From positions 124,001 through 188,000 of the forward strand of contig NZ_JAJITD010000003.1 in assembly GCF_020880815.1 (NCBI RefSeq): a stretch of 64,000 nucleotides of DNA. The letters are read 5' to 3'. Positions 37,909-46,485 of this stretch are shown piece after piece. Under the pieces are notes generated by a model that did not search any database, had not been told where the DNA came from, and saw only the letters and a list, made by a program, of their open reading frames with translations. Each line of letters opens with the position of its first letter. The stretch's first letter is position 1. The stretch is from Paraburkholderia sejongensis (GTDB lineage Bacteria; Pseudomonadota; Gammaproteobacteria; Burkholderiales; Burkholderiaceae). The translations under genes and the position numbers were made by a program.

Positions 37909-38979
37909 CTAGTGCGCCGTCAATACCATCAGAATATCCGCATACCAGGCGCTGTTCAGTCCGAGCGACTCGTCCAGCTGTTCGTCCCGTCCGCCCATAT
38001 CGATGCTCGAAGAATGAACGCCTAAAAGCAGCCATGCCAGTTCATCGGATTGGCCGCCATCCGACACCGCTCGCAGAACGACCGGTGCGCCGCTGGTGCC
38101 GCGGTGTGTTCTTGCATCCGTGACGAAGCAGCCTTTCCCCTGAAAACGCAAACCGAATGCCGATGCCAGAACGCCTTGTCGCACGACCGGCAGGTGGTGC
38201 AGCGAATCGTGGAATCCCAGCGGAAACCCGACGATCAGAAGCGATGCCCCGATTGGCACCACATCACCCGGACGCGGCAAATGACCGGGACGGAACGCCT
38301 GAAACGTCGCGCCCGGCGGCAACGCGGTCCGGTTGAGTTCGATTACGGCTATGTCGATGTCGCCACCATCGTCCGTTCCCTGACGCCAGAGGGGATGTCC
38401 CGCGGTGTACAACGGAACCGATAGCCACGAGGCAACCGCGAGATTCTCAGCATCGACGTGAAACTCGATCTCAAGCCGGTCGGGAAAATGCCCGCCGGAC
38501 ACGTCGATCATGACGTGTCGGCTGGTCACGAGAAAGAGCCGGGTTTCCTGCTGGAAAAAGAAGCCGCTTGCGCTGGTTAGCCGCCGCTCCTGCGCGAACG
38601 TACAGACGCGCGTCACCGCAAGAAGCAATGCATCCGCACCCACCTGGATATGCGACTCCGGGGGATTCGCACGGCATGGAAGGACCGCGGCAGGTCCGCC
38701 GCCCGACTGAGCGGATTCGCGGGCGGATGGTATCAGCCCCGAAAGCAGGTTCATCAACGCATCGTGCTCGGGTCCGCGTCCCCTCGACGACAGAAACGCA
38801 CCGACCTCAAGTTCCGATACGATCCCGCCCGACGCCGCGTTCGGCACATGACGCACGATAGGGGCTTCGCCCTCGCAGCGGCAGAGAAACCATCCATCGC
38901 CACTGGAACTGCGATGGAATTCGAGTACATCGCCAGCCGTTTCGGCGCCGCGTTCCGTACCGGTCATCGGAGAATCCAT
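37909..38979 (-). CDS. Trypsin-like serine protease domain protein
   Basis: A 356-residue protein without a signal peptide. Residues about 135-350 form a trypsin-like (S1C/DegP-style) domain with a complete triad: H155 in TSRHV, D209 in GDIDIAV and S296 in GTSGAPV. The N-terminal ~110 residues are unassigned. The ATG at 38979 follows CAGGAATACGA. Cytoplasmic trypsin-like proteases of this size often belong to phage-defence or stress modules in which an attached or neighbouring sensor activates them. Here the neighbour is an unknown 118-residue protein, so that idea is only a suggestion. Confidence 0.8.
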   Translation of the reverse strand: MDSPMTGTERGAETAGDVLEFHRSSSGDGWFLCRCEGEAPIVRHVPNAASGGIVSELEVGAFLSSRGRGPEHDALMNLLSGLIPSARESAQSGGGPAAVLPCRANPPESHIQVGADALLLAVTRVCTFAQERRLTSASGFFFQQETRLFLVTSRHVMIDVSGGHFPDRLEIEFHVDAENLAVASWLSVPLYTAGHPLWRQGTDDGGDIDIAVIELNRTALPPGATFQAFRPGHLPRPGDVVPIGASLLIVGFPLGFHDSLHHLPVVRQGVLASAFGLRFQGKGCFVTDARTHRGTSGAPVVLRAVSDGGQSDELAWLLLGVHSSSIDMGGRDEQLDESLGLNSAWYADILMVLTAH

Positions 38980-39120
38980 TCGTATTCCTGAAGTGATCGT
39001 GATATCGATACCCGACGGCACCGCCAATTACGGCGACAGGCGCGATCGAATTGGCCGAACCCCTCGTCCCCTGAAGCACGCGGTCGTGCTCGCGCGGCTG
39101 GCGTCACCTGGCCGGACCGT

Positions 39121-39405
39121 TCACACGGGCTCCCAGATCGCGCGGCCGGATCTGTCTTCGTCGATCAACATTTCAGCGTAGGCCACGCACGCGCGCCTTG
39201 CGTCGCCGGTATTTAAAAAAGGCCGCCTGCCGGGCACGCGGAACAGGCGGCTCCTCACCTTGTCCATCCCGGACTCGGGTTCGCTGATACGGATCGATGC
39301 GTCGAATCCTTCCTCGTAGTTGTGGCCGAACCCGGCCTGGGTCGCGCGATGGGGGTACACGAGCAGGGAAATATCGAGGCCTCGATATTGGCGAATGGTG
39401 TTCAT
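39121..39405 (-). CDS. Small hypothetical protein, paralogue A of a local family
   Basis: A 94-residue protein (YRGLDISLLVYPHRA, HNYEEGFDASIRI, SRLFRVPGRRPF, GDARRACVAYAEMLID). The ATG at 39405 has an AAAGGAGTG Shine-Dalgarno, so the much longer open frame upstream is not used. It shares the pattern YRG...LVYPHRA...NYxEGFDA.VRI...SRVFR...GDA.RA......ID with the plus-strand genes at 39883 and 41326. Function unknown. Confidence 0.7.
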   Translation of the reverse strand: MNTIRQYRGLDISLLVYPHRATQAGFGHNYEEGFDASIRISEPESGMDKVRSRLFRVPGRRPFLNTGDARRACVAYAEMLIDEDRSGRAIWEPV

Positions 39406-39882
39406 CAGATCACTCCTTTGGGCCGCAGCAAGCAGCCTTTTTTTGATCGTTGCGTGGATTTGACCGGCAGCGATATCCGAACCGCCTGACGAGCCAGCCG
39501 GGCTTTGCCGGCGGGAAAGCTGGCACTTGAGAAGCCGCAGCAGTCCCTTTCGAGTTGTGGTCGGTGCAGTGTCGAGAAAGCATCCGTCGCTCGTGCGATG
39601 GATCAATCCTTCCCCCGCTTTATCGCGCGGCGGGCAACCTGGTTGCCGCTGAACGTTCTCAGGGGGAATCGCTAAGTACGGCTGAGGTGGAACGAGGCTG
39701 ACAGCCGTCGTCAGGGCATCTGAACGAAGAGAGATGACAGGGCGGACAAGATCCGCTTTGCGGACTTCGTGACCCACCATACGCGCGCCGGCACCGTGGG
39801 TCAACTCAATTTGGAAAATATCTGCGCAGCCCTGCGTTGCCTGTTCCGGGGTATAGTGGGCCTCCCCTGTGGAGTAACCGAC
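39406..39882. other. Intergenic region without a supported gene
   Basis: About 480 bases between divergent members of the small-protein family. The minus strand stays open but without a start site or protein-like composition. I see nothing else here. Confidence 0.45.
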
Positions 39883-40170
39883 ATGCCGACATACCCGCTT
39901 CTTCTCTACAAGGGGTACGAACTTCATCCTCTTGTCTTCCCCCGCACCTTCGCCCGCTTTGACGGCCACTCCCGCTACGCCGAGGGGTATGACATTGCGG
40001 TGCGGATATGTCGTCCGTCCGCGATAGCGAATTCGGCTGCAAGTCGTGTTTTCCGGCTAAACCAGTCCCATGCATTCTCCGACTTTGGGGTGGCGAGGCG
40101 TGCTGCCCGGCAACAGGGAGAGGACATCATCGATGGTAAGGTGAACGGATTTTCTGTCGTCGACATGTGA
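39883..40170 (+). CDS. Small hypothetical protein, paralogue B of a local family
   Basis: A 95-residue protein (YKGYELHPLVFPRTF, RYAEGYDIAVRICRP, SRVFRLNQSHAF, ARRAARQQGEDIIDG). The ATG at 39883 follows GGAGTAACC. It is clearly related to the minus-strand gene at 39121 and the gene at 41326 although quite diverged. Function unknown. Confidence 0.65.
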   Translation: MPTYPLLLYKGYELHPLVFPRTFARFDGHSRYAEGYDIAVRICRPSAIANSAASRVFRLNQSHAFSDFGVARRAARQQGEDIIDGKVNGFSVVDM

Positions 40171-40326
40171 AATCACCGCAGGCGTGCCAAAGCAGTTGAC
40201 CGGCTCTACCGTCGGTCGCCTTCTGGCTGCCGTTTTTTGAAAAGAAGCGACCCGTGGCGGAAAGCGGCAGACCGCACGGCGAAGCGATGATCCGAACGCA
40301 CGGATTTCTACAGACCGGTATCGGTA

Positions 40327-40611
40327 GTGCCGACCAACCTCGATGTAATTCCGCATTACCTCGTGCTGCGCGCGGGCTGCGAACCGTATGTGCTGAACGC
40401 CGACCGCCGTGTTTTGCGTCGCGAAGCAAGCCGTCTTCTGCACAGGTTCGCGAAAACCCGCGGCGCGCCCACGTCAATCGCGAACGACGCGTGGAACGCC
40501 TTTTCTGGCACAGAATCCATTCCGCCTGCCGAGCGTACAGAGATGCGGGCTTACGCACTGGTTGGCGGCGCCGAAAGCGAACACCAGCTCCAGTTGCTGG
40601 CCGGTCTCTGA
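40327..40611 (+). CDS. Hypothetical protein, possible
   Basis: A 94-residue open frame with GTG start and acceptable composition (IPHYLVLRAGCEPYVLNADR; the end AYALVGGAESEHQLQLLAGL), six bases before the next small gene. Shine-Dalgarno is weak and no family is recognised. It may be co-transcribed with 40618-40887. Confidence 0.4.
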   Translation: MPTNLDVIPHYLVLRAGCEPYVLNADRRVLRREASRLLHRFAKTRGAPTSIANDAWNAFSGTESIPPAERTEMRAYALVGGAESEHQLQLLAGL

Positions 40612-40617
40612 CTCCTG

Positions 40618-40887
40618 ATGGAGCGTTTTATGTATCGGATGATCGCGTACCGCGGATTTGAGATCCATGTCGAACTCAGTCAATCGTCAGCGGATCTCTA
40701 CGACGTCAAGTTTCAGATCAAGGGCGGCGACAATCTTCGTGTCGTTGGTCCGCGCGGAAGCAAGATTTCGTTATACAACGGTCCCTATACCCGCCGTTGG
40801 GCGTACCTCATTGCCGAAGCCGCCGGGCGGGCGGCAATCGATGTGCTCCTTGGAGTGACCGTCGCCGACGGTGACCCTATCGAGTAA
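40618..40887 (+). CDS. Small hypothetical protein, distant member of the local family
   Basis: An 89-residue protein with an IAYRGFEIHVEL opening, DLYDVKFQIKGG and WAYLIAEAAGRAAIDVLLG. The Y-R-G opening, a central basic beta segment and the A..A...ID ending echo the paralogues at 39121, 39883 and 41326, but the rest has diverged. An ATG at 40633 (MYRMIAYRGFE) is an alternative start. Function unknown. Confidence 0.5.
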   Translation: MERFMYRMIAYRGFEIHVELSQSSADLYDVKFQIKGGDNLRVVGPRGSKISLYNGPYTRRWAYLIAEAAGRAAIDVLLGVTVADGDPIE

Positions 40888-41325
40888 CCGAAGCTGAGCG
40901 TCCACCGCTGCGCGGTGATGTTGCAGATTGCAGCTTCGTCAGGCGGCAGGTAATGAAATGACATGACATGAGCGCAGCGGCGGCACGCTGCAACGGGCCG
41001 CATTTGGCCGTCGCTGACACAGTGTCATGCGAACGTCGGCTGCGGCTACGGCTACGGCGCTATGCGCATGCCGATCCAGGCTGCCGGTTTCGGAAAAGAA
41101 GCGACGACGAACAAACATTCGCTGTACAAAGAGGGCAATGGGTGTAGCATGAAAGCGTTGATTGACACATAGCCCTTCTCTGCGTCTTCCCAGTCACCTT
41201 TCCCAACGGAATCGGGCTGCTTACGATCACAGGCTGCACAACGTGGCCGATCATGTGAAGACTGAACTCAGTCGCTCACACTCCTTTCCCGATTCGTCGC
41301 GTGTTGACGCGACCTCAAAGGCTTC
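40888..41325. other. Intergenic region without a supported gene
   Basis: About 440 bases. Only short open frames without ribosome sites are present on either strand. Confidence 0.45.
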
Positions 41326-41616
41326 ATGACCGCCGGCTTCCGCCTCTACCGTGGACTGGCAGTTTATTTGTTGGTCTATCGACATCGCGCTACCGAACCC
41401 CGAAGTGGGCGCAACTACGACGAAGGGTTCGATGCTGCCGTACGTATCCCGGAGTCGGGAAGCTCGGGGAACACGCCCCGCACCCGCGTATTCCGGCCTA
41501 AGGGGACGAAGCCCTTCCACGGCGACGGTGACGCGCAGCGTGCGTCGACTGCCCGTGCACAAAACATCATCGACACATATTCCCAAGGCACGCACATTCT
41601 CGATCTGGAGTTGTGA
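41326..41616 (+). CDS. Small hypothetical protein, paralogue C of a local family
   Basis: A 96-residue protein (YRGLAVYLLVYRHRA, GRNYDEGFDAAVRIPE, TRVFRPKGTKPFHGDGDAQR, AQNIIDTYSQG). It is close to paralogue A over its whole length and more distant from B. A gene for an unrelated 79-residue protein follows after 75 bases. Function unknown. Confidence 0.65.
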   Translation: MTAGFRLYRGLAVYLLVYRHRATEPRSGRNYDEGFDAAVRIPESGSSGNTPRTRVFRPKGTKPFHGDGDAQRASTARAQNIIDTYSQGTHILDLEL

Positions 41617-41691
41617 TTCGTACCTCGTTGCAAGCAGGAGCCATCGCCACACGTCCGCGGCGGTACACACAGACAACATTGGAGGTTTGAC

Positions 41692-41931
41692 ATGAACAGA
41701 TCTGATCTCTTGAAGTGGATTCGACTCGACGGCGCTGGGCTTGTCGACCGGTTTCTGCCGTCAGGGGCCCGTGCCGGGCTCGAAGACGTCATTCTCGACC
41801 GTCGTCACGAGGTCAATGCGGATGCTTATCTGATGTTTGCGTCAATTAGCGCACTGCTGCGTAAGGACGGCATGGCGAGCTGCGATTCGGACCGCGAGGC
41901 CGGCCGGATCATGGCACTGCTGCATGCGTGA
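41692..41931 (+). CDS. Hypothetical protein, 79 residues
   Basis: A small soluble protein (MNRSDLLKWIRLDGAGLVDR; AYLMFASISALLRKDG) preceded by a good GGAGG Shine-Dalgarno eight bases from the ATG. Helical and lacking known motifs. It is in the same direction as the genes on both sides. Confidence 0.6.
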   Translation: MNRSDLLKWIRLDGAGLVDRFLPSGARAGLEDVILDRRHEVNADAYLMFASISALLRKDGMASCDSDREAGRIMALLHA

Positions 41932-42001
41932 TGCAGCCCACCCATCCGCGCGGCGCTGACGCAATGATCATGGCTGTGCGGCACCCGAACAAGGACTGAC
42001 A

Positions 42002-42217
42002 GTGCGCTTCAATTCGACGCGATTCATCATCGACCCGACACCGCGCAGGGCTGACGGCGAATACATGGCCCATGCCCGCATCAGCACCAGCCGGGCAGAC
42101 GGGAGCGAGTATGACATTCATCTAAGTGGTGATCTTGCAGGCTTCGACATGCGCGCAGACGCCATTACCCATGCGAAAAAATGGGCCCAGGACTGGCTGG
42201 ACGTGTGCTTTGGCTGA
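42002..42217 (+). CDS. Hypothetical protein, 71 residues
   Basis: A 71-residue protein starting with GTG (RFNSTRFIIDPTPRR; HLSGDLAGFDMRADAITHAK; WAQDWLDVCFG). The second half resembles short domains I have seen at the end of Burkholderia cold-shock-like proteins, but here no cold-shock domain is present. Function unknown. Confidence 0.55.
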   Translation: MRFNSTRFIIDPTPRRADGEYMAHARISTSRADGSEYDIHLSGDLAGFDMRADAITHAKKWAQDWLDVCFG

Positions 42218-42401
42218 GGGACTCTCACATCGACAGGGAGTTGTTGTAGGCACCACGGGAGCAAAGGTATCGGGCCACAAAGAGTGCCGATCGTGTCTCT
42301 ACCCCTTCGTCAGACGACATGCACCGCAACGAAATTGAACAGCAAACCCCGTCGTGGACGTCCGGACGGTGCACGGCGCAAACTCACAACCAGGAACAAA
42401 A

Positions 42402-42614
42402 TTGACTACCGTAACCCCCAAGCTGAACGAACCGGTGGAAGTCGCGTTGCGCCGCTTCCGCCGTTCGATCGAGAGCACCGGTTTGATAAAGGAACTGCGA
42501 GCCCGAGCGGCTTATGAAACACCGACTGCGAAACGCAAACGAAAAAAGGCTGCCGCTGTGGCCCGGCTCCAGAAACAGATCAAACGGTCGTTGCCACCGA
42601 GGAAGCTGTACTAA
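42402..42614 (+). CDS. rpsU: Ribosomal protein S21 paralogue (bS21)
   Basis: A 70-residue protein with the S21 pattern: [44 protein letters not shown] and a basic KLY end. The start is TTG 42402 with AGGAA upstream, matching the usual S21 N-terminus (TTV...NEP); the frame is open further upstream. bS21 sits on the small subunit near the 16S 3' end and affects initiation. It lies among accessory genes, away from dnaG/rpoD, so it is probably an extra copy rather than the main one. Confidence 0.85.
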   Translation: MTTVTPKLNEPVEVALRRFRRSIESTGLIKELRARAAYETPTAKRKRKKAAAVARLQKQIKRSLPPRKLY

Positions 42615-42923
42615 GCCGAAGTTGTGATGCGGCTAAGCGAGCGGCTGTGCTTCAGAAACAGTCGCTGGCGGGTCACTGGCGGCCCTGTGGCCCGGATGAT
42701 GGCAACGGGTCGAGAAGCACCGGTTGCGTCTGACGCGCTGCGGCCAGGAATCGCCGCCAGGCTACGGAACGCCCGCGCCGATTGAATGAGCGCTCAACTG
42801 CCATGGCGGGCCATTTGGCCATGTCCGCCGCCTTCCCGCAAGGTGATCGGGGGAAAATCTGAATCGCCTGTCGCTCCACTATATGGGGCGAATAACGCTG
42901 CTCCCCCCGGATCACAGCGATGC
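42615..42923. other. Intergenic region without a supported gene
   Basis: About 310 bases between the convergent S21 and receiver genes. A minus-strand open frame of 84 codons (42673-42927) lacks a ribosome site and family match. Confidence 0.4.
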
Positions 42924-43334
42924 TCAAGGAGACGCTCTTCCGCTTGAGCGCGCGAGAAGATCGCGGATTATCCCAATAAGAGCGGCTACCGGCGTTGGTT
43001 TCCTCAGCAGTGCGTTCCAGAGAGGCTGTGCTGGCACAGGGGGAACCACCGCCGTCAGCATTACGATGGGAATGCGAGCCATGACCTTGTTCGCCTTGAG
43101 ACGCTGACAGAAGCCGACGCCATCGAGCACCGGCATCATCCAGTCGGTAACAATGAGATCCGGATGCTCCCGATCCGTCACACCGACGGCCGCATCCCCG
43201 TCCGATGCAAGGAGGACACGGTACCCCTCTGCCTCCAATAGCATCTGCAGGGGAGCAAGAATTCTTGCATCATCGTCTACCAGCAGGATTGTTTCCACGT
43301 CGGAGGCCAGGTTGATAAATTCTAAATCCCGCAA
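42924..43334 (-). CDS. Single-domain response regulator (receiver)
   Basis: A 136-residue CheY-like receiver: acidic cluster VDDD (about 19-22), phosphorylation site D64 in VTDWMMPVLDG, T94 in VMLTA and the conserved K112 in LLRKP. No output domain follows. The only in-frame start covering the fold is TTG 43334. It is divergent from a histidine kinase that has lost its C-terminus, so this receiver may have lost its kinase partner. Confidence 0.85.
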   Translation of the reverse strand: MRDLEFINLASDVETILLVDDDARILAPLQMLLEAEGYRVLLASDGDAAVGVTDREHPDLIVTDWMMPVLDGVGFCQRLKANKVMARIPIVMLTAVVPPVPAQPLWNALLRKPTPVAALIGIIRDLLARSSGRASP

Positions 43335-43593
43335 GCACCGGTCCCGATGCGCAATGTTCTGCTATGGGAGCGCCGGCAGGCTCAGCCTGGCTCCATTTGC
43401 ATGGCGAACAACTACGTTTATCATGTAACCAGTTGTTTGGCCATGCGGAATTTAGTTTCGTACGGTTTCTTCCGGTCGCTTGCCGGTCGGGAATGTGGCC
43501 AGGACGGCATCATGCTCAATGCCGCGCGTTGATGGGCCCCTTTGCCGCTGTCTTCACGACGGCTTCATCGTATGCCAACTTCTAACGATCGCA

Positions 43594-44886
43594 GTGCCCG
43601 GGGAAGCCCGGCATGAATCGCTCATCACAGACCAACTGTCGATAAGGGCGCGCCGAAGCCCCGACTATCAGGCAGAGGCGAATGCGCTGCGCAGACTGGC
43701 GGGTGCTCTCGCCAGTTCGAATGAAACCATGCTCGATCTGCTGGCGCGCGAAGCTGCTCGACTTTGCAATGCCGGTAGCGCGGGTATCAGCGTGCTGGAG
43801 TCGCCGGCTGGCAGCCCGGCGAGCTTCAGATGGGCTGCGCTCACCGGGCACTGCGTGCCTCTGGTCAATACGCATCGCCCCTTTGATGACAGCCTCTGTG
43901 GCATCACTCTTGAAAAGGGCCGACCAGAATTGTTCCGCACACCGCAGAAATATTTTCGTTCGATCGAGCAGGTAGAACCGCCCATCGTTGAAGCGTTGCT
44001 CGTCCCGATCCCGGTCAGGAATGGTCCCTGGGGAGCCATCTGGGTAATGTCACACGACAACTCGGTGCACTTCGATGCAGAAGATCTGCGTCTGTTGGTC
44101 AGTCTGGCTGATTTCACAGGCGCGGCGATGGAGGTGGCACGACTGAAGGAAATAGCGGAAAAGCGTGCAGCCGAGCTGGAATCTGTGCAAACGGCCCTGC
44201 GGGATGCGGAGGAGCGTAAAGATACGTTTATCGCTACACTCAGCCACGAGCTTCGCAGCCCCCTTGCGCCCGTGAACGCTGCGCTGCAAACGATCAGACG
44301 TATCGCGCCGGGTGCGGACGTCGCCCAGCCACTGGATACCGCTGCACGTCAGCTGGCACGGCTGCAGCGGCTCATCGGGGATCTCTTTGATGCATCGCGG
44401 CTGCGTAGCGGCAAGATATCCGTGACGGCGGCCAGGTGTCTGTTGGGGGACATAGTCACGGATGCAATCGCGGCCGCGACGCCCGCGATCAACGCCCGAC
44501 ATCATTGCCTGTCTGTCTGTGTCCCGAAAGCCCCGATCCCTGTCATTGCAGACGCAGTACGCCTTATCCAGGTGCTTGAAAACCTCCTGAGCAACGCGGC
44601 AAAATATTCACCGGACGGCGCGTACATTCATCTGGATGTCTCGCTTGAGCGCGAAGTCTGCCAGAGGTCCGGGAGAGACGCCGGCATCGTTAGAGTAACC
44701 GTTCGCGACACGGGCTATGGCATTCCTGCGGCCGATCTCCCAAGGGTATTCGACATGTACGCCCAGTCTGGCGCGCGGATGAGGCGGGAACCATCCGCTC
44801 GAATTCCGGCGCGAGATCGCCAGGCTGGCGAGCGAGCCCGGGATTTCGGTCGCGCGCCTAGCAATGGAACACGGACCGAACACTAA
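43594..44886 (+). CDS. GAF-domain sensor histidine kinase, C-terminus truncated by an IS66 remnant
   Basis: A GAF domain (about 30-190) is followed by a linker coiled coil, the H-box HELRSPLAPVNAAL, an N-box LENLLSNAAKYSPDG and the G1 box DTGYGI. After VFDMYAQSG (about 44775) homology ends: the G2 box and the end of the ATPase domain are replaced by DNA that encodes IS66 orfA in another frame, and the hybrid frame stops at 44886. The protein probably cannot bind ATP properly. The start is uncertain: GTG 43594 or an upstream TTG at 43480. Confidence 0.75.
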   Translation: MPGEARHESLITDQLSIRARRSPDYQAEANALRRLAGALASSNETMLDLLAREAARLCNAGSAGISVLESPAGSPASFRWAALTGHCVPLVNTHRPFDDSLCGITLEKGRPELFRTPQKYFRSIEQVEPPIVEALLVPIPVRNGPWGAIWVMSHDNSVHFDAEDLRLLVSLADFTGAAMEVARLKEIAEKRAAELESVQTALRDAEERKDTFIATLSHELRSPLAPVNAALQTIRRIAPGADVAQPLDTAARQLARLQRLIGDLFDASRLRSGKISVTAARCLLGDIVTDAIAAATPAINARHHCLSVCVPKAPIPVIADAVRLIQVLENLLSNAAKYSPDGAYIHLDVSLEREVCQRSGRDAGIVRVTVRDTGYGIPAADLPRVFDMYAQSGARMRREPSARIPARDRQAGERARDFGRAPSNGTRTEH

Positions 44887-45139
44887 TTTGGTGTTCAAAT
44901 GGCGCCGCGCGCTGCACGCGGGTGAATACGATCCTGTTGCTCTGTTTCCCATAAAGATGGATGCAGCGCCGACCGAGGTGGCGCCGACGGCATCGATTCC
45001 AGCGCCGGCCACTGCGCCGTCACGGGCTATCGAAATCAGTGTCGGCAATCCCCGGGTGCGTATCGAAGGCGCACCTGACGAAAGTACCTTGATGCGGGTA
45101 CTTCGCATGCTGCGCGGTATGCCGGGAGCAGCCGCATGA
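44783..45139 (+). pseudogene. IS66 orfA (TnpA) fragment
   Basis: The frame from 44783 reads HPLEFRREIARLASEPGISV and NTNLVFKWRRALHAGEYDP, the DNA-binding region of IS66 orfA, through to its natural end (MLRGMPGAAA). A stop codon at 44780-44782 and loss of the first codons show that the 5' end is missing. Its stop overlaps the orfB start (ATGA), as in intact elements. Confidence 0.82.
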
Positions 45140-45461
45140 TCGGTCTTCCCAGCCACACACGCGTCTGGCTGGCTGCCGGCGTGACCGACTGCGCTCCGGC
45201 TTCAACAGCCTCGCCGCGAAGGTTCAGACCGTACTGGAGCTCGATCCCTTCTGCGGGCACGTCTTCGTGTTTCGTGGCAAACGCGGCGAGCTGCTCAAGG
45301 TGCTGTGGTGGAGCGGCGATGGCATGTGCCTGCTGATGAAGCGGCTCGAGAAGGGGCGCTTCGTATGGCCTCAAGCCGATGGTGGCATCATTTGCCTGAG
45401 CCCGGCACAACTATCGATGCTGCTCGAAGGCATCGACTGGCGGCACACGCTACTGCGATGA
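45136..45461 (+). pseudogene. IS66 orfB (TnpB) with a one-base deletion
   Basis: The frame starts correctly (MIGLPSHTRVWLAAGVTD) but shifts at about 45189. Restoring one base (GAC-ATG-CGC in place of GACTGCGC) would continue as MRSGFNSLAAKVQ. The other frame then supplies FRGKRGELLKVLWWSGDGMC and [20 protein letters not shown] up to 45461. TnpB of IS66 is needed for transposition. Confidence 0.82.
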
Positions 45462-45729
45462 TGGCCAGCTCGAAATCGATAACCTGCCAGTCGAGCGTGC
45501 GTTACGCGGAGTGGCCATTGGTCGACGCAACTATCTGTTCGCTGGAGCGGACTCTGGCGGCGAACGTGCCGCCTCAATCTACAGCCTCGTTGGCGCCGCA
45601 AAACTAAACGGCGTTGATCCTGAGGCATATCTGCGCTACGTGCTCGCGCGCATCGCCGACCACGCGATTAACCGCATCGAAGAACTCACACCGTGGTTCG
45701 TTGCCGGTCGGATTCAGAGCGCAGCCTGA
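45448..45729 (+). pseudogene. IS66 transposase (TnpC) C-terminal fragment
   Basis: From about 45448 the frame reads [20 protein letters not shown], then [20 protein letters not shown] and [20 protein letters not shown]. This is the end of the DDE transposase, with the last catalytic Glu region (ERALRG). The preceding ~400 codons are deleted; the fragment is joined directly to the end of orfB. Confidence 0.85.
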
Positions 45730-45779
45730 CGGTCCCGATGTCAATGGAGGCGGTTGGCGGTGTCGCGAGTCCGACAGGG

Positions 45780-46043
45780 TTAGCGGTGCTCAGTCAGCAC
45801 CGTTTCCAGACGGGACAACGCTCGCAAAGGTCGCCCCAACACTGCATGCGACCGGGCAACGTTCAGGGCCGATTGCACGATAAGCGAGGATGACTTCTGC
45901 GCATCGACCACATCAATCAGGAACAGGATTTCATCACGAATCTTGAAACGGTCCAATAGCTCACCTCCGACGATCGAGGATCGCAGGCGATCGGCTACTA
46001 TGAGATAGCCTGTGTCCTGGAAACTCAACTGTGTGGTATTCAT
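45780..46043 (-). CDS. Hypothetical protein, 87 residues
   Basis: A small soluble protein (MNTTQLSFQDTGYLIVADRL; LDRFKIRDEILFLIDVVDAQ). The ATG at 46043 follows AAAGG. Divergent from 46216-46485. No family recognised. Confidence 0.6.
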   Translation of the reverse strand: MNTTQLSFQDTGYLIVADRLRSSIVGGELLDRFKIRDEILFLIDVVDAQKSSSLIVQSALNVARSHAVLGRPLRALSRLETVLTEHR

Positions 46044-46215
46044 CTTCAACCTTTCTTCACACGTCCATTTGTCGGGGAAGGTCATCAGCCCGTGAATCAG
46101 CCGCATGCCTGTCTGCTGCGGCCGGGGGACTTTCGGCCGCCATGCACATGACTTAAGCTTAACGGAATCGCAGACGGCCTGCGATCACTGACGTAGTGTC
46201 CGAAAGGAGGAGGAT

Positions 46216-46485
46216 ATGGACAACGAAAACGAACGGGCGTCTCGCCTTGCTCTGGCGGATAGACACATTGCCGATGGACGGCTCCGTATTGCCGCTCAGG
46301 CAAAGCGGGTCGAGAAGCTCCGTGAAAAAGGGATAGATGCAGCATCCGCAGAACAACTACTGCGAGTCATGCAGGACGTTCTTAACAGCTTTCTTGAGCT
46401 TCGGCAGTTGATTCAACCATCGCAGCAGGCGGAGAGAAGCCGAGGGCCATACGCCGGCCGACCTGAGGTTTCAACGAGGCCCTAG
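46216..46485 (+). CDS. Hypothetical helical protein, 89 residues
   Basis: A charged, almost entirely helical protein (ADRHIADGRLRIAAQAKRVE; AEQLLRVMQDVLNSFLELRQ), likely coiled coil. It has an excellent AAAGGAGGAGG Shine-Dalgarno. Similar short helical proteins are frequent in rhizobia and Paraburkholderia; function unknown. Confidence 0.68.
   Translation: MDNENERASRLALADRHIADGRLRIAAQAKRVEKLREKGIDAASAEQLLRVMQDVLNSFLELRQLIQPSQQAERSRGPYAGRPEVSTRP

Larger units (their letters stand above)
44783..45731 (+). mobile_element. IS66-family insertion sequence remnant
   Basis: Pieces of the three IS66 genes occur in order: orfA without its start, orfB with a frameshift, and only the last ~90 codons of the tnpC transposase. 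About 400 codons of tnpC are missing and no terminal inverted repeats could be identified. The element cannot transpose. Its left edge cuts into the histidine kinase gene. Confidence 0.85.

Noticed and set aside
39121..39969. 282-codon version of the small paralogue A
   Set aside because: Only the last 94 codons match the family and they have their own strong Shine-Dalgarno; the upstream part is unlike protein.
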